Below are positions 11,586-24,600 of a stretch of DNA of 64,000 nt, one piece after another (within the stretch, counting starts at the first letter, position 1; every line of letters begins with the position of its first letter). Origin of the DNA: Cepaea nemoralis (Eukaryota; Mollusca; Gastropoda; Stylommatophora; Helicidae). Made by a program: the position numbers and the translations under genes. Below the pieces are notes generated by a model. It made no database searches and was not told the DNA's origin. It saw nothing but the letters and a program-made list of their open reading frames with translations. The stretch lies in NCBI GenBank assembly GCA_014155875.1, contig JACEFZ010018189.1, positions 124,001 through 188,000 of the forward strand. Reading direction: 5' to 3'.

Positions 11586-13687
11586 GTAGTTTAAGAAATG
11601 TTCATTTACTATACACGTAATGTATCCTGTGTAGATTATACTATTGTGTAAATAGACATCAGGACCAGAACTGTGTGCTAAGAACATTGAACTACCATGT
11701 GTCCGTAGACAGCTGAATAACAACTGTGCGCCAGGAACAAGGACATCACCGTGTGTGCATAGACAGCTCGTTACTTACTATGCTCCATTTGTGCTCCGGT
11801 GAATCACCTATGTTACTCATATCAGAACAGTGTCAGAACATTGTGAAATAACAGACACGAAGATACTTGTCTACGACATCAGTGGACTCAACGAGTGTAA
11901 GAATACCCATAGGACACAAGTATGACTGTGTAGTGTAGATAGCATACCCAGGATAAGTGTGTATATATAAACTATGCTAACGAAAGCAATTTCTATACAT
12001 TATGGCAACCACTAACCTGAGGTAAATAGACATCATGTATATATACTTAATGTGATATGTAATATAACGGTTTTAATATAGTAGTAAATTATAGTTAGGT
12101 TAGTTACTTTAATATACATGTAGATTATATTTAGGCAATATAATAGATTTTTTTCAGTTTAGATAAATCATTAATTTACCCACTCACTTAGCATAAAATT
12201 AGAGTAGGATAAATTGGTTTAAAAAGTGGTTAAAAAAAAATTAGAAACGTGGATTAGAATATTACAGCAAACTAAATGACAGCGAATTAAAGATTAGTAT
12301 AAATAGCTTAAGATAGGAACAACACCATGTAGTCATTTAATTTCATTTTAATTCATTCCATCTTCAAGAACACTTTAACAACTTCATCATTTAGGACTAA
12401 AATTAGGTTATATTTTATAGGATAAAAGTATTATACTTAGAAACATACATCATTTATACCATGTAGTTTAAAAATATCCATTATATTTTTTTCATTTAAA
12501 CATTAGAAACATTATTTAGAATTTTTGTTACATTGCACATTACCCATCTCATAAAGATACATAACTCATTTCACATCATTTTATTTTTTAGATAGTTAGA
12601 GAATTAGTATTAGTATTTATATAGAATATAGTTTTAATAATATCAGGGTACAATCTATCAACCCTATTTCACCTATGTAAATATTTTGCAAATACATGAC
12701 TCGTGCAGTAAGTTAAGCACAGTCATGAAGCTCAACTCTTTTCAAACGGAGCTAAACTTGTTCAATGTCACTTCAAGGTTTTTAAATAATGGTGAGAATA
12801 AAAGATGTGTGACAGAAGTGTGAAAATGAGAGAAAATGTTAAATATACAGTGGAGAGTGAAGGCAGCTAGCGGATTGTTTCTGCCGCTCAGCGCGACTTT
12901 TTATTATTTGTCTGCGTCGGGCGTTTGTTTTCAATGTTGTAATGTGTTGTCTTAAATGTATTATGTGTAGTTTAGAGTAAAACTTAGATAAAGTATTTTA
13001 AGTCTCATATGACGGAAACGTAGTCACGAATTAGTGTTATACACTTTGTGGCCACATTTAACCGAATTATGGCACTTGAAAACTAACTTGCATACATAGG
13101 TATAGACAGACACACATATTAGGAGTTAAATTATATTAGTAATTAGATTCGAACACGCAAACAACCAGGAAAACACACATGTAAAGCACATACATTTTTT
13201 AGAACAAAGGGATATAACTTCGGGTCAGGGGACACAATAGACAACGAAACACTAACTTAACAGTGAAAGATAACTTTACACGCGGAAGCGAGATAGGTAA
13301 AGCCTGTCGCACTCAGCTTGTGCAAGGGCTGTTTAATATTATATGGGGGACATGAAGCAATTCATGGGTTGACCCTAAGAAAGTCAACTTTGTATGGGTA
13401 GTGAGTTAATTTACTATTTGAGGGCAGGTCTTATAAGACAACGGTCCGGTTCAGACAAACCTCTAATTATATAATATTGCGATTGAGAAGAGGGCTCACG
13501 CCAACCTGACAAGTTTGTGGCGATCAGCTATAGCCAAGTAAAGTGATACTACACTGTGACAATAGTCAGTAGAAGTCTATTAGGATACCCAAACCCTAGT
13601 TATCATGAGTCTTTGACAAAAATTAGATACACTAATTTTTAGAAATCTCTTGCGTCACAACCATGAGTCAAAGTTTGTAACGCAACA
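11586..13687 (+). other. Non-coding 3' internal region of the LTR element
   Basis: 2.1 kb, strongly AT-rich, with no ORF above about 80 codons and no envelope-like segment. At 13607-13618 lies an exact inverted copy of the first 12 nt of the LTR, about 86 nt before the 3' LTR. The polypurine stretch AGGAGGGGATGG occupies about 13689-13700. Confidence 0.7.
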
Positions 13688-13704
13688 CAGGAGGGGATGG
13701 TGTG

Positions 13705-14317
13705 TGTCAAAGACTCAAGTATAGAGGAGGAAGACCACCCTGAATGAGTGGTCTACCTCCAGTAGATTAGAGGTAACTCAGTGCCCCTATATGAGGGCAG
13801 GGTAGGTGATAGGACGGGGAACTATTAAATAGTTCTCTCATGCTACACGGAGGTGTCAACCAGAGAATTAGCACTCTGGTCACGGCATGATCACGCCAAC
13901 GTGATAAGACACGGTGTAATAAACTAGAACTCAAGTAAGGCCACTACTCTGGCGTGCTGACTGTTGTTGCACGCAAAAGCCGTAGTGCGCCCCAAGTCCT
14001 TCCGCTGTGTACTGTGTAAACAGCACGCGGAGTAGATTCAGACGGGACACAGACTTCAGAGTGATAACATCGCTTAGCGATGCTTGTTTCGTTAGCCGAG
14101 TAGTTAGATTAGCGTTAGGGTTAGGAAACCACTAGTGATAGGACGTTCTGTGCATTTATTCTTGTGTGATTTGTTAGCGACTGTTTGTTGTACATTGATG
14201 TGATGCAAAGAGCCAGTGGCAATAAAATGTGTAACCAATTCCTCTCGTACGACGAGCAAGTCTTTTGTGTGGTGCGAGAGAAGTATCCTAGAATGCCTGT
14301 GAAAGCGGTTGCTGACA
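13705..14317 (+). repeat. 3' LTR (613 bp)
   Basis: Same length and same sequence by eye as 6101-6713. It is preceded by the polypurine stretch and TGTG, and followed by the GTGCT target duplication (14318-14322). Confidence 0.95.
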
Positions 14318-14322
14318 GTGCT

Positions 14323-15391
14323 AACCTGTTCTAATACAAGAGTGTCTGACCATAGGGCTTACTTGTCGGTGATCAGTCTGTGCGTCAGCCTCATGTGAGT
14401 CACGAAGATCGCACGTTAATCACGCACGTGTAATGGCTAATCACACCATATATACGTCACATCATGTGAGTCATGTATACACCAAACCACCTCTGCTTCA
14501 AACACAACCACGGTAATATCGTATAACCTTCACCATGGGGTAACATATTACACCTGAAGCAATAGGCAATATGCAAACAGAAAGATATACTTATAATAAT
14601 AACAACACAAAAAACTTTCATGCTGGTGTGTTATAACTATTGTAAAGATCATATACATTCCTGTATATCAAGATTATAGTAAAATGTGCCTTAAAACTAG
14701 TCCAATTATAGCATGATATTCCCACTTGTGTGGTAATAATAACAGAAATATTGTAATATAGCTAAACGCATGAGAAACAATATGAGTAAATATAGCTCTC
14801 ATTGAAGTGCCATACATCGTACAAACGAAATTAGTCTAAAAGTATATATTTATACTGGCAACTTGACAAACGCTAGTTTGTTACATTGTGCTTCAAACAG
14901 AGGCATAATAACGTCTCCATAGCACCAGACTAGGCGGAATTTTGGAGACCATGTGTTGACCATGCAGTATGAACTCTCTTTTGGCCTACCTAGTTTACTC
15001 CATCTGGAACAAGCCAAGCTGCAAACGTTGTCGGTTCAGCAAAGCATTGCTCTAAGTGTCCCCCTGTCTGAGCTTCGATCATAGACCAGTTGCCGACAAA
15101 GGATTAGGACCTGATCTGTCATGCCATGACATATAGTCCTTAGGTGGCATTTCATCGCACAGGATACGGCTTGTAACCTCCCAATTGCTCTCCTCCATTC
15201 GAGAGCTTTGACACAGTGTGAGGTGTCGTTTGGTAGGTACCACTTAACATTCGAGCTAAATGACAGCAGAAACACAGACACGTGTATGACCATGTGTGTT
15301 TTCTCTCGGCGTATGTTTTCTTTTCGGTGTGTCCTTATGTGTGTTTAAGTGGTTGTAAAGTATATCTGGTGATAACAATATCTCTCTACAG
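14323..15391. other. End of P450 intron 1, nothing recognised
   Basis: No coding or repeat structure was seen. The segment ends with the splice acceptor TCTCTCTACAG at 15381-15391. Confidence 0.5.
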
Positions 15392-15506
15392 CCTGTACCT
15401 GGGAGGGGTCCTAATAGTTGTCATCAACGGCTACGATCTGGTTAAGGAAGCCTTGGTCAATAAAGCAGACTCCATGTTGAACAGGTCGCCATATTTCTTA
15501 GACTTG
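15392..15506 (+). CDS. Cytochrome P450 (CYP2-like), coding exon 2
   Basis: 115 bases between an AG acceptor and a GT donor (TTG|GTATGA). With the last two bases of exon 1 it encodes S-LYLGGVLIVVINGYDLVKE, then ALVNKADSMLNRSPYF and LDL. This matches the beta-1 sheet/helix B region of CYP2 proteins, where a conserved LVNKAD-like motif lies. It ends in phase 0. Confidence 0.88.
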
Positions 15507-15589
15507 GTATGAATGCATGAAATGTTATTTCGGATATTTGAACATATATCACATCATTCCAACTATTGATGTTCAATCAGTGTTGATTT

Positions 15590-15800
15590 TTAAATGTCTC
15601 TTTATAGAGTGCACCTCAAAGTTGATTTAAAAATGTGTCTTTGAAGAGACCACCTTAGAGTTGATTTTTTAAATGTTTCTTTGTAGAGTGCACCTCAGAG
15701 TTAATTTCTAAACCTCTCTTTATTGAGTGCACCTAAAGAGTGGATTTCTAAATGTTACTTTGTAGAGTGCACCTCATAGTTGATTTTAAATGTCTCTTTG
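15590..15800. repeat. 39-40-bp minisatellite, about 5 copies
   Basis: Degenerate units contain GAGTGCACCTCA, GTTGATTT and TAAATG, with starts near 15608, 15646, 15686, 15725 and 15764. Directly abuts the 42-bp array in intron 2. Confidence 0.8.
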
Positions 15801-16815
15801 TCTATTCTATATGTGTGATGGACTATTCTTCATGTGTATCAGTCAACGTGTCATGTGTGATAGTCTATTGTACATTTGTATCAGTCAACATGTCAAGTGT
15901 GATTGACTATTCTACATGTGTTGCCGTCAACGTGGCACTTGTGAGTGGCAATTCTACATTTGTAGCAGTCAACGATTCATGTGTGATTTACTATTCTAAA
16001 TTTGTAGTAGTCAACATATCGTGTGTGATTGACTATTCTACATTTCTAGCAGTCAACGTTTCATGTCTGGTTGAATATTTTACATTTGTAGCAGTCAAGG
16101 TGTCATGTGTGATTGTATCAGTCAACGTCCATGTTTGATTGAATATTCTAAATGTGTATCATTCGACGTGTCACATATGATTGACTATTCTACATGTGTA
16201 TCAGTCAACATATCATGCGTGGTTAACTATTCTAAACATGTAGCAGTTAATGTGTCATGTGTAATTATCGATTCTATCTGTGTGATGGACTATTCTTCAT
16301 GTGTATAATTCAACGAGCCATGTGTAATTGAATATTTTACTTATGTATCAGTCAACGTGTCATATGTGATAGTCTACAGTATATTTTTATCAGTCAACAA
16401 GTCATGTTTGATTAACTATTCTATATATGTAGCAGTCAACGTGTCATGTTTGATTAACTATTCTATATATGTAGCAGTCAACGTGTCATGTGTGATTGAC
16501 TATTCTATATATGTAGCAGTCAACGTGTCATGTGTGATTAACTATTCTATATATGTAGCAGTCAACGTGTCATGTGTGATTAACTATTCTATATATGTAG
16601 CAGTCAACGTGTCATGTGTGAGTGACTATTCTATATATGTAGCAGTCAATGTTTCATGTGTCATTGGCTATTCTACATTTGTAGCAGTCAACGTTTCATG
16701 TGTCATTGACTATTCTACATATGCAGCAGTCAAGGTGTCATGTGCGACTGACTATTCTACATGTGTAGCATTCAACGTGTCAAGTGTAAGTGGCTATTCT
16801 GCTTCATCATGGGGC
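15790..16815. repeat. 42-bp minisatellite in P450 intron 2, about 24 copies
   Basis: The unit contains GTGTCATGTG, ATTAACTATTCTATATATGT and AGCAGTCAAC. Copies at 16440-16650 are nearly identical while the edges are more diverged. As 42 is divisible by three, the array stays open (15752-16138, 16105-16308, 16357-16884) as a 14-residue peptide repeat with NVSCV and YSIYVAV. I treat this as an intronic by-product, because the flanking exons splice cleanly around it. Confidence 0.85.
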
Positions 16816-17280
16816 ATACTCATAATCCTCTTCTACAACAGCCAGTGGCAGTTTTCAGTACTAATGATAACAGTAGCAGTCTGACTTATATGCCGGTATG
16901 GTCTTTCCTCGTAGTTCTGTGTTTCTACAAATGACACACCAAGGGGCACACATCTAGGAAATATGTCCGCCTGCTAGTTTTCCACCATACCAGCATGTCC
17001 TGGGACAACATCCAATAGATGTTTTGATTGTTGAATTGAAGCCAACCACTGTGCCCGAAGCATGCTTATCTTCATCTTCCCCATTATAATCAGTGAGTCT
17101 GTTGCAATCACGACACGTCTATGATGTTTGTCCTCCAGTTAGACCATCGATAAGGTTATAAATGTAAACGTTAAATGATGTCCCCAGTTGATAACATTAA
17201 CATTATGTCAAAAATTTAAACTACAACTTTACCAATGTGATTTTACTCTGTTTCTGAAACATATCTGTTGATTTCTTCAG
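16816..17280. other. End of intron 2, nothing recognised
   Basis: No ORF or repeat was seen. It finishes with a polypyrimidine stretch and acceptor ATTTCTTCAG at 17271-17280. Confidence 0.5.
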
Positions 17281-18452
17281 GCAACGGGAGTTCCGGGAAA
17301 GGGTATCATTTTCTCTAGCGGGGAACACTGGAAAGAGCAGAGAGCCGTGAGTTTGTCCATTCTCAAAACTTTGGCATGGGAAAGAATACCATGGCCGAGA
17401 AGATCCAAGAGGAAGTTGGCTTTTACGTGAACTATCTGGCATGTCTGAATGGGAAATCCACCGATGTCCATAATATAATACACATTAGCACGGCCAACAT
17501 TATTTGCAACATTTTGATTGGTCATCGGTTTGAGTATGACGACACATATTTACAGGAGTTGATGCACAACATGGATGCCTTAATGGCAGCTCATAAAAAC
17601 GTTGCCATTGCTAGTTTCGTACCATGGGTAAGGCATCTCCCAGGGGATCTGTTCAAGACCAAGAGCATCATTTCCACTGTACAGATGATTATGCAGATGC
17701 TAATGAAATTTATTGAAGCTAAGAAACGTCAAGTAGAGGATTCAGCCGACGTTTGTAACCTGATAGATGCCTACATGATTGAGAAGAAGAAGAAAATCCA
17801 GGCTGGTGTGGCTACGACAATGGACGATGAAAGTCTAAGTAGAGTCATGTTTGATTTGTTCCTCGCTGGAACGGAAACCAGCAGCACGACCATCTACTGG
17901 TGTCTTCTGTACGTTCTTCACAATCCACAAGTACAGGAGAAAGTATATGAGGAAATCAAAGAAAAGATCGGAATACATCGACGTCCAACAATACAGGATA
18001 GACCTCAACTGACATACCTGAACGCTGTCATCGCCGAAACTCAGAGACTGGCCAGTATTATCCCACTGTCTGCACCCCACGTGTGTACTGAGCAAGTGAC
18101 CCTTGGAGGTTTTCATATACCCAAAGGGACACTGGTAATTGCAAATATGGACACTGTGCTCCACGACACGACCACCTGGGGACATGATGCCATGAGTTTC
18201 AGACCAGAGCGCTTCATTGACAGAGAGGGGAAGCTGGACATCCCCGAGCAGCTGATCCCATTCGGTGTTGGAAAACGTGCCTGTCTGGGCGAGGCTATTG
18301 CAGCAATGGAACTGTTCTTGTTTCTTTCTTCTATGTTCCAGAGATTTGAGTTCCTGCCACCAACTCCGGGACAGCTGCCTGAGCTGAAGTACACTACCTG
18401 GCAGTGTCATCACGGCAAACCGATACAAGATAAAATAGTTGAAAGATGCTAG
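17281..18452 (+). CDS. Cytochrome P450 (CYP2-like), coding exon 3, one-base frameshift
   Basis: This exon holds the catalytic bulk of the enzyme. It opens with ATGVPGKGIIFSSG and helix C HWKEQR (the haem-propionate WxxxR motif). Near 17365-17368 four As stand where the family reading needs five, so translation leaves frame; the family frame resumes as NFGMGKNTM from 17367 and runs to the stop at 18450-18452. Downstream come the I-helix AGTETSSTT (oxygen activation), K-helix ETQR, FRPERF, and the haem loop PFGVGKRACLG with the Cys ligand. Exons 1 to 3 would total about 492 residues, normal for CYP2. No intron interrupts this exon. ATTAAA at 18504-18509 may serve as the polyadenylation signal. 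Either an assembly error or a recent pseudogene; all motifs being intact favours error or very recent loss. Confidence 0.88.
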
Positions 18453-19904
18453 AAGCTGTTTCAGTACAATACGTACAATAGAAATTTATCGTGTTTGTCT
18501 TCAATTAAACAACGTAAACCAATGTAACAAAGAGAGAAACATACACAGGGAAGCGTCAGCGTGTGTTGTAACAAATAGAGAAACATACATTGCCAAGCCT
18601 TGGTTCCATGTACCAAAACATAGTCGACAAGACTAGCTCACAAAGAGTTAAAGTGTACATGAGTAACAATCACCACGAAAGCGAGGCATGGTAGAATAGA
18701 CGTAGTATAATGACAATAGATCAACTATAGAACTGCAGGCCCAAGAAAGGGAAACCTCTCAAGCGACTCGGGTCCCAACATTATCACGTGAAGGGACGGA
18801 AGTGACGTCAGGGGAAACAAAGTGCTGGACTTCAGTTAAGCTGAGAGGCGGCTAGAGTGAGGTCAAGATACGTACCCAGCCGCTCGAGAAACGTTAAGTC
18901 ATCAAAATGAACATAGCAAGCAAGATAGCCGACATGTTATACGGCGGGCTAAGACACTGAACACGGTTTATGCGGTGACAGCGACCTAGATTTCATGAAC
19001 ATTCACCGCCAAGTTCTGTTGTGTGTTAACCCCAAGATGGCCAGACAGGGGCGTAATTGGAACATTGTAGAACTTATCCTATTGAAGAATATAAGAGGCA
19101 GCGGCACTCGAGACGATAACTTGAGACACCTAAGACTACACAGTATTACACCAGTCGTCTCATAAATATATATGATCCTTCTACCCTCCCACAGAATGAG
19201 AGAATGATGAGACATGAGAGTGACTGTGCGATGTCATAAATATCAATAAACTGGTGATCTCCTGTTAGGACGCTGGTGTTTGCACTTGTTCGATATTCTA
19301 CTAGATGTTTTGTCATGAACGTGTCATGTTCTCCCCAACGAGCCTAAGTGAGAACTTGGCACTCGGCGAATGTTTCCCCGGCTTTCAGACAGACACTTGT
19401 CTAATAAAAAGAGTTTCAGATTGCTATACAGAATTCTCTGATGATTCTTTGAGAAGGAGGCTTATGAGACTTTTAAAATGTATTCATACCCCTTAAACCG
19501 TTGCCTAGAGATGTGGAGGTCTAACACTTCATTCTGCTGTCCCATTGCTTGCTTTGGGAACAATACCGACAAATAATAAAACATGAAACAGATTGAGCCA
19601 TGCCACTCGTCTTATCAGACACATCGCCTTGTTTGCAGTTTTACAGTCTCCACCCGACAGGTTTCAATATTCAATATTTTGCCGACACATACGCTTGCAC
19701 GCAAGCACACTTTAATGTATTAAAAACATCTTGCTAATGTGTTCATGTATTCATTATTTCCTTGCTTGTTTGTTTCGTTTTCTTATCGCACCGCGTCTAG
19801 ATCCAATGATTTTGTTTTTGTTATTTCTTCAGTCACAAAGATGACCTATTTATGATTGGGATGCTTCAAGATTCTAGCTACGCGTTCCTATGATTTCGTT
19901 AGTT
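18453..19904. other. P450 3' flank, possible solo LTR
   Basis: No gene was seen. The part 18650-19280 has LTR-like traits: a TATA-like GAATATAAGAGGCAGC near 19087 and AATAAA near 19247, but the ends and target duplication could not be fixed. The solo-LTR reading is weak. Confidence 0.25.
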
Positions 19905-21648
19905 ACTTCAGAGACACGGAAGTTGGTGTTGTTTTGTGACCTTTTCCTTTTTCGCGTAGGAGATGGATATTTTCATCACTTGTGTGTAATTTGTGTGCCA
20001 GGATGTAAAACCAGGAGTTTCTTCTCAAGATCTTCGCCGATGCTACGGAGTTTGTGCATTGAGCGAAGCAATCCTTGAGTGAATTTTCGCAGCATGCGTG
20101 TTTCTGTGGTGTTCGGTTATTCAACATGACGGGACAGCGTTTGTGCTACTTGCGGAGAGCAGTCAACCTAATAAGGCGGCGGGGCGGCCATGAGCGACAA
20201 GGCAGACGGGGTGGAGTAAGACATTTTAGACTCAAATGTGACCGTCTGGGTCACATGAATACTCGAATTCTATATTGGAATAGTGCCAGCTTCAAACAAC
20301 GAGGCCCTATTCTGGAATGCCTGGTATACAGGAATGACATTGTGGCGCTCCAGGATACGAGACCTGGTGATCAGTTACTCCAAATGGCCGGCTTCAAATG
20401 TTTCTACAACAGGCTCACCTGAGAATGGCGATTCTCATTCGCCACAGTGTGGTGGCTTCAGAACTAGACATGTCCAGTTGGGACAATGACGACATACAAA
20501 TACAGGCAGTTAGAGTTCAATCCGGTCTACCATTCGTGTTGGTTAATGTTTATGCCCACAACGCGAGTGTGGTTTCCCAGACGTGGCAGTGCTTAAGTTA
20601 CATATTGAGTCACGAGAGAAATTTTATTTTCTGTGACGATTTCAACGATAAAGGCAGATCATGGGGAAAATTCTCCTCCAACACACAGAGGGAGTAGCTT
20701 GAGACTGCACTTGAAACCATTGACCTGGTTTGTATTAAAAGTGGCTGTGTCACCAGGACAGCAAGTTGTCCAGGTGATGAGGACAGTGTTATTGATATGG
20801 CGCTGGTTAGTCATTCACTCATACAGTGTGTAGATGGGGTGTCCTAGGGTACCACGGCAGCGATCACCACCCTTGCAGCATATTGGCGGAGAAAGGCAGA
20901 ACCAGGCAGCACAAGTCAACGGTCAAGACTTTCCAGTTTGACAGTTCAGAGCAAGATGTGATGAGTAAAGTATGGTGCGACAAGGCCGAAAGCTTCAGGG
21001 CAGGAAGAAAAGCTGGGAGCACCACCTTGATGGAATTTTGAGGGGGAAAAGGCCTGGGTGGACAAGCGTAGTGCTGTAAAAAGTGGCAAAACGCCACGAA
21101 GAACAGAGTTGCCCATCCTAGTCCCTGCATGCACTTAGAAAGAGAGATGAACACAAAAGTATGCTATTTTAAAAAAAAATGTGGTTAAGGTGGTTACAAG
21201 TGACAAATGGGCAGAAGTATGTCAACGAGTGAGCACAGACAAGTCACTGAAATTGTTCTGGCGACTACATAAAAGCATGAGTGAGATTGTCAAGAATAAG
21301 AGTATTCCTGACTTCTAAGGTGCTGACCTCATCTGGCAAATAACTGACGAGAACAAGGGCAAAGCCCTCTTCAAACACTATCTAGAGCAGAGCAACCAGA
21401 CAGACATGAGAGGCCGAAAGCTTGCCAAGGAGATCACTTCAGATAGGTGCAAGGCCCAGAACATTTTGGATGAAGATACAGTTACAGTGAAAGAAATCAA
21501 GGCTGTGCTTCGACGATCAACAAACAGAGCTCCAGGGCCAGATGGTATAATATATGACGACATCAATATGTGTACTGACAACGATCTATATAAACTAGCA
21601 GACATGTACAACAACAGTAAAGGGAGTGCTAGCATAAAGGAGGAGTGG
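19905..21648 (+). mobile_element. Family F (I-like) LINE, degenerate 5' part
   Basis: It aligns by eye with the 5' half of the element at 48650-52515 (-), from its 5' UTR on. Frame 20075-20422 joins a basic leader peptide (LIRRRGGHERQGRRGG) to the AP-endonuclease start (TRILYWNSASFKQRG, DIVALQDTRPGD), so both lie in one ORF in this family. Later frames give FVLVNVYAHNASV, an altered CDDFNDKG for GDFN, and the catalytic SDHHP box. Fragment 21406-21873 begins the RT (RAPGPDGIIYDDIN). Many stops and frameshifts. Similarity ends abruptly at about 21648. Confidence 0.75.
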
Positions 21649-24600
21649 TGTAACAATAAACAAGTGGGTAGGCTGGATTATTGTCACACTTATAACTATG
21701 GGACACGTTATGGTCAAGACACTGGTGCAGTTGGTCCCCTGACCCCTCAGATACCTGGACTCCGCTATTTCTCACTCACTCAACCTAGGGATGCTAATTC
21801 TAGGGGTTCAATCTATACAGCAGACTCAACTCTGGTGACGTCATCTTTACAAAATTCAGTGTATTTAACATGATAGTACAGGAGTGGACTCTAAGTAGAC
21901 GAAGGTAGTGACGACATCGATAAGTTAGATAAAGAAGGGATATCAGGCTCAGATCTGAGCTGTCATCCTCGGGCAGCTCCCAATTCGGTCTGTATGTCGG
22001 CCTGTCATCGTTCTCTCACCCGGCCTCCGAAGGGTCGTCCTTCCAAGAGTGCAGATTGACGTTCCTCTCGTGATGATCCCGAACTTCAAATGTCTCTCAG
22101 GTGAACAGAGGGCATCCCAATTTGCTAACAAATGTCAATACCTCAGCCCAATGTAGGTGGTCCACTGAAGAAAGTACAGTCTCTCCCAGAAAAGTGCGTA
22201 TTGGGTAGGACCATCACCTATTCAGTGCGTTACAGCATGATGCTCACATCGTCGAACCGTCTGTTGGAGCATGGTAGCTCACATAACCGACGGAACTGTC
22301 AATTCTGGCCATATCAAGACCTGGATAAATCACGTGTGCCATCATGGCATATCAATCAAATGTTCTTATTTATGTCAAGTTGGGGTAGGTGGTTTCTGTG
22401 CCGGACTTTCAGACTAGGTAGTACATGGCTGACGGCCTCTCAGACGGTAAAACAGTACGCTGCTCCAACACTGGAGAGTTTGCGGAATCACTGGCTTCTG
22501 GTACTGGCCTGGCTCCACCTTTCCATCTTCAGCACATACTGGGTTGGTGCTTCACACTAGAAGCTGACCTAGTAAGGAGAGCAACTAGTGATAGAACCCT
22601 GTAACAACCCTGTGTACTCGACTCAATCACAGGACTCTACACCCTCAGTAATTATTAGGTATGTTAACCACATACCATCTAACCCTAGTCATCATACATA
22701 AAGAAAGTGTTTGTGAGAGAAGACCTATGAAAATGGTCCTCATAGGTCAGTGTGACATGTTTGATTGAGTTGCCAGAGGACCTAGTTTGTAGTGTTCTCT
22801 GGAGATATATCTTGAATAATAAATACCAAGATAAAGGATATGATTTAGCACGTTTTGTCTAGAGGTCACTCAAATGAGCTAATCATTCCCGCAATAGCCT
22901 TTTTTGGAGAACATTTTTCTTTGGCTCAACCCCCACTGTGAGACCACTATGTATCTACACAGAAATTTATAAAAGAAGTAAAAGTTCCCTTCAGGCCAGA
23001 GAAGATCTGAACTATTAGTCCCTGCACAACTGAGGATCCATCTCACTCATTATACTGTTGACAGTGTGCTGTTCGTCCGTCACATAGATCTTTTCTTTCT
23101 TTATTTTGTCAGTATGACCTATATCAGTTCAAGTAGTCCTTCAATTTTTGCAGACAAACAAACTTCAACAATAACTGTACATTACATCTGTTGGACAGGA
23201 CATCTACATGACAGTTTCTTGACAAAAGTGGAACATACATTCACAAGGAATTGTTTACGCCACAATTGTACAAGATAGACATCATGAGATACTTGACAAC
23301 ATCTATACAGGACTTTTCACAATATGTATAACCAACCACAGCACTTAAGACAGTCACCAGAGACAACACTTGACAGCAATTGTACAAGAAATTCACTGGG
23401 GACATGTACTTGAAACACTGGTTCAATACTACTGTTTATTGAGCTGATGGTGAGTCTAGTGATGACCATTGTTCATCCCATTTGTCATGTCAACACCTCA
23501 ACAGGGTACATACAAAATGTACAAATATGCTAACATGCATGCAGATAAACATGATACACCACTCCTACACCCTCCTCCAGCTAATAACCAAACTTTCCTC
23601 CTCCTCTCCTCTCTAATCACCACAACACCATTCCGTTACAGTATCAGTCTATATCATCATTTCCTGTCTCTTGGGAATTTAGGAAATCCTATCCATGGGC
23701 AACTCAAGGAAGAAACTACTGTTCTGGGTCTGTTGAATCCTTTTATCATCAGCATGGATGTTGGACTAGCTCCAGTTAGCAGCTTTCCCAGAATAAGCTT
23801 CATGGCAGATTCATTCCCCTTGAAGACAAGATTTGGTATGATGATATGATACTGTCTCTCACCGTTGACCAGACTGTCTGTGAATGCTGATACTGGGATA
23901 CTTCAAAAGTTGAGGATAACACTCTCCTGACATTGGGAGATGTATACTCGGTACATGCAGAACATGACTTGCTGAAGAAACCCAGAGATAGGAACAAAAT
24001 CCAATATACTTCAGCCCCTCAGTCAGTCCAATCTCACCTACACTTCAAGTCACATTATTCAATCACTGTGTCAGTACCATGCTGGATATTTTCTAAGTTG
24101 AGTCTTAGATAAACAAACACTCCAAGTTACTACACCAGTTGACTCTGAATGTTCCTTGATGTTGTTCTCAGTGGACATTTGATTGAATCAAAGATCACTG
24201 TCCAGTTCACCACTATTATAGTGCTTCAGATTGTGCTATGCTCCCATTTATGCATTCAGCTGTTGAGCTGAGAGAAAACTCTTCTTGATATTCCCACATT
24301 TTGATAGGGAGTCACATCTGGATCTAGGACTTCTGTTTAGTTGTCCCAGATGATATATGGAAGCCTCTCCTCCATCCTCTGTTCTTTGTCAATACAAAAT
24401 GGCACAACATCTCTTCACATGTGTTAAAAGATGATGTTATCATACATTAACATACACAGATGGAGATGGGGAAGGTTAAGGTAGGTGTTGTCCAAGCACA
24501 CCTCTCCTAGTTTGATGATGATGTGAATTTCACTGTGATGTACTGTGGTAATCACAAGACCATATGTTGAGACAGGGGTAGCTTAACACAATTACAAGCA

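Larger units (their letters stand above)
6101..14317 (+). mobile_element. Gmr1-like Ty3/gypsy LTR retrotransposon, 8.2 kb
   Basis: Layout: 5' LTR 6101-6713, leader 6714-7880, one gag-pol ORF 7881-11585, 2.1 kb of non-coding 3' sequence, polypurine stretch near 13688-13700, 3' LTR 13705-14317, with a 5-bp target duplication outside. It sits in intron 1 of the P450, same strand. LTR identity and an open ORF mark it as young. However, the integrase catalytic domain is missing from the ORF, so it probably depends on another copy for integration. No env-like ORF is present. Possible effects on the host gene are premature polyadenylation or LTR-driven transcription; both are inference. Confidence 0.9.

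Noticed and set aside
11586..13687. Possible envelope gene in the LTR element
   Set aside because: No ORF, signal peptide or membrane segment of useful length was found.
15752..16884. 14-residue repeat protein (NVSCV...YSIYVAV)
   Set aside because: Lies between two cleanly spliced P450 exons and is explained by a 42-bp minisatellite, a multiple of three.
17835..18428. Minus-strand ORF of 197 codons opposite the P450
   Set aside because: Shadow of the P450 exon; no recognisable motif.
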